A DNA stretch of 57,465 nucleotides from an uncultured Oscillibacter sp. (GTDB taxonomy: Bacteria > Bacillota > Clostridia > Oscillospirales > Oscillospiraceae): positions 1 to 57,465 of the forward strand of contig CAJTZL010000011.1 in assembly GCA_910583695.1 (NCBI GenBank), in the 5' to 3' direction. Below are positions 56,015-57,465 of the stretch, one piece after another (positions within the stretch are counted from its first letter, which is position 1; each line of letters starts with the position of its first letter). A program made the position numbers and the translations under genes. The notes under the pieces are model-generated. The model searched no databases and had not been told where the DNA came from. It saw only the letters and a program-made list of their open reading frames with translations.

Positions 56015-57364
56015 ATGAACGCCTATCTTTCCAGTGTGATCGAGCATGTGAAGACCCGGCACGCCAATGAGCCGGAGTTTGTCCAGACGGTGGAGGAGGT
56101 TTTGTCCTCTCTGGAGCCCGTCATTGAGAAGCACCCTGAATATGAGAAGGCCGACCTGCTGACCCGCATGGTGGAGCCGGAGCGGATGTTTACCTTCCGG
56201 GTCTGCTGGATGGCGGACGACGGCACCTGGCACACCAACATCGGCTATCGCTGCCAGTTCAACGGAGCCATTGGCCCCTACAAGGGCGGCCTCCGGTTCC
56301 AGAAGAATGTGTATCCCGGCATCATCAAGTTCCTGGGCTTTGAGCAGGTCTTCAAGAACAGCCTCACCGGCCTGCCCATCGGCGGCGGCAAGGGCGGCAG
56401 CGACTTCGACCCCGCCGGGAAGTCCGACGCGGAGATCATGCGCTTCTGCCAGAGCTTTATGCAGGCTCTGTACCGCTATATCGGGCCCGACGTGGACGTG
56501 CCCGCCGGAGACATGGGCGTGGGCGCCCGGGAAATCGGCTACATGTACGGTGAGTACCGGCGGCTGAAGGGCGCCTTTGAGAATGGCGTCATGACCGGCA
56601 AGGGGTTCAGCTACGGCGGCTCCCTCATCCGGCCGGAGGCCACGGGCTTTGGCGCGGTGTACTATCTGGAGAACGTCCTCAAGCACGAGGGCGAGGAACT
56701 GAAGGGCAAGACCATTGCCTGCGCGGGCTTCGGCAACGTGACCTGGGGCATCTGCAAAAAAGCCACGGAGCTGGGGGCCAAGGTTGTCACCTTGTCCGGG
56801 CCTGATGGCTATGTCTATGATCCCGACGGCGTGACCACGGCGGAGAAGATCGACTACTTGGTGGAGATGCGGAACAGCGGCCGGAACCAGGTGAAGGACT
56901 ACGCCGACAAGTTCGGCGTGGAGTTCCACGCCGGGGAGAAGCCCTGGGGCGTGAAGGTGGACGTGGTGATGCCCTCTGCCATGCAGAACGACGTGCACAT
57001 GGAACAGGCGAAACAGATTGCCGCCAACGGGGTGAAATACTATATCGAAGTGGCGAACATGCCCACCACCAACGACGCTCTGAAATTCCTGCTGGAGCAG
57101 GAGGGCATGATCGTGGCCCCCTCCAAGGCCGTCAACGCCGGCGGCGTGGCCACATCCGCCCTGGAGATGGCCCAGAACAGCGAGCGGCTGGTGTGGACCG
57201 AAGAAGAGGTGGACAAACAGCTCCACCAAATCATGGACACCATCTACAACATGAGCGTAGAGGCCGCTGAAATGTACGGCCTGGGGTACAATCTGGTGGC
57301 GGGTGCCAACATCGCCGGCTTCCAGCGCGTGGCCGACGCCATGATGGCCCAGGGCGTCTTCTAA
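56015..57364 (+). CDS. gdhA: NADP-type glutamate dehydrogenase
   Basis: ATG 56015 follows AAGGAGGATG. The 449-residue enzyme has the catalytic Lys region IGPYKGGLRFQKNVYPG and LPIGGGKGGSDFDPAGKSD, the Asp of DVPAGDMGVG, and an NAD(P)-binding Rossmann domain with GKTIACAGFGNVTWGI. The hexameric short form of about 450 residues is typical of anabolic GDH. It interconverts 2-oxoglutarate plus ammonium and glutamate in the cytosol. It is monocistronic, with two terminators following. Confidence 0.97.
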   Translation: MNAYLSSVIEHVKTRHANEPEFVQTVEEVLSSLEPVIEKHPEYEKADLLTRMVEPERMFTFRVCWMADDGTWHTNIGYRCQFNGAIGPYKGGLRFQKNVYPGIIKFLGFEQVFKNSLTGLPIGGGKGGSDFDPAGKSDAEIMRFCQSFMQALYRYIGPDVDVPAGDMGVGAREIGYMYGEYRRLKGAFENGVMTGKGFSYGGSLIRPEATGFGAVYYLENVLKHEGEELKGKTIACAGFGNVTWGICKKATELGAKVVTLSGPDGYVYDPDGVTTAEKIDYLVEMRNSGRNQVKDYADKFGVEFHAGEKPWGVKVDVVMPSAMQNDVHMEQAKQIAANGVKYYIEVANMPTTNDALKFLLEQEGMIVAPSKAVNAGGVATSALEMAQNSERLVWTEEEVDKQLHQIMDTIYNMSVEAAEMYGLGYNLVAGANIAGFQRVADAMMAQGVF

Positions 57365-57385
57365 TCCCGCTTTCAGGCAGAAGCA

Positions 57386-57412
57386 AGCCGGCCGACTTTA
57401 CGTCGGCCGGCT
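57386..57412 (+). terminator. First hairpin after gdhA
   Basis: agccggccgac and gtcggccggct form a perfect 11-bp stem with a 5-nt loop, without a T run of its own. Confidence 0.65.
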
Positions 57413-57422
57413 CAGCCTGTCG

Positions 57423-57450
57423 AAAAAGTCTGCCGAAGGGCAGACTTTTT
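57423..57450 (+). terminator. Rho-independent terminator of gdhA
   Basis: aaaaagtctgcc and ggcagacttttt form a perfect 12-bp stem with a 4-nt loop and a TTTTT tail. The symmetric flanks allow termination from both sides. Nothing can be said of the last 15 bases. Confidence 0.85.
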
Positions 57451-57465
57451 CATATAAACGAGGTA

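Overview
The window looks like the chromosome of a GC-rich, Gram-positive anaerobe of the class Clostridia, most likely family Oscillospiraceae (the Flavonifractor/Lawsonibacter/Oscillibacter neighbourhood). This is inferred from family content: a ClpE-type unfoldase with an N-terminal zinc finger, an EFR1-type flavodoxin-ferredoxin, DUF5711, DUF4250, DUF5662, DUF2089, a shared-type ECF transporter module next to truA, an asp23-fakA pair, a dnaG-rpoD pair and a T-box leader. No rRNA or species-level marker is present, so genus is not settled.

Bases 1 to about 10,150 are accessory and visibly more AT-rich than the rest. They begin with the C-terminal end of a large serine recombinase and a decayed coding fragment, then carry two XRE repressors, an operon built around SLOG-type nucleotide-binding proteins (1327-4091), two OmpR-type regulators with atypical receivers, an M20 peptidase, a sigma-like HTH protein, an excisionase-like protein and a tyrosine integrase. 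The integrase lies beside the 3' end of a tRNA-Val(CAC) gene, the normal arrangement for an element integrated in a tRNA gene. No conjugation or capsid genes are visible. In the SLOG operon the central gene is broken twice, by a 5-bp tandem duplication and by an in-frame stop, while the neighbouring ORFs keep 4-bp ATGA overlaps.

From 10,150 onward is core chromosome: three tRNAs (Met, Glu, Val), a MerR-GyrI regulator, an SLH/GH25 wall hydrolase, a PadR-controlled SEDS-like membrane protein, and a long operon-like block with an rRNA-type methyltransferase, VanZ protein, ecfA1-ecfA2-ecfT, two paralogous membrane proteins, a phosphoesterase, truA, DUF5711, CvpA and clpE. Next come gluQRS, fakA-asp23, a BlaI regulator with three evenly spaced operators driving an unusual M56-M23 fusion, DUF2089, an ATPase, rpoD-dnaG, a phosphopantetheinyl transferase and an ECF sigma/anti-sigma pair.

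The last 13 kb contain HIT, DUF4250, cupin, an apparently alanine-specific T-box leader that precedes a PhzF-family gene and alaS, small GNAT/YciI/TetR genes, an XRE protein with a long pentad repeat, a membrane-anchored acyltransferase-like protein with a substituted catalytic motif, and NADP-type glutamate dehydrogenase. The most unusual objects are the SLOG operon, the M56-M23 fusion with its phased operators, the T-box-PhzF-alaS arrangement and the membrane-fused CAT-like protein. All statements rest on reading the sequence; no database search was run.
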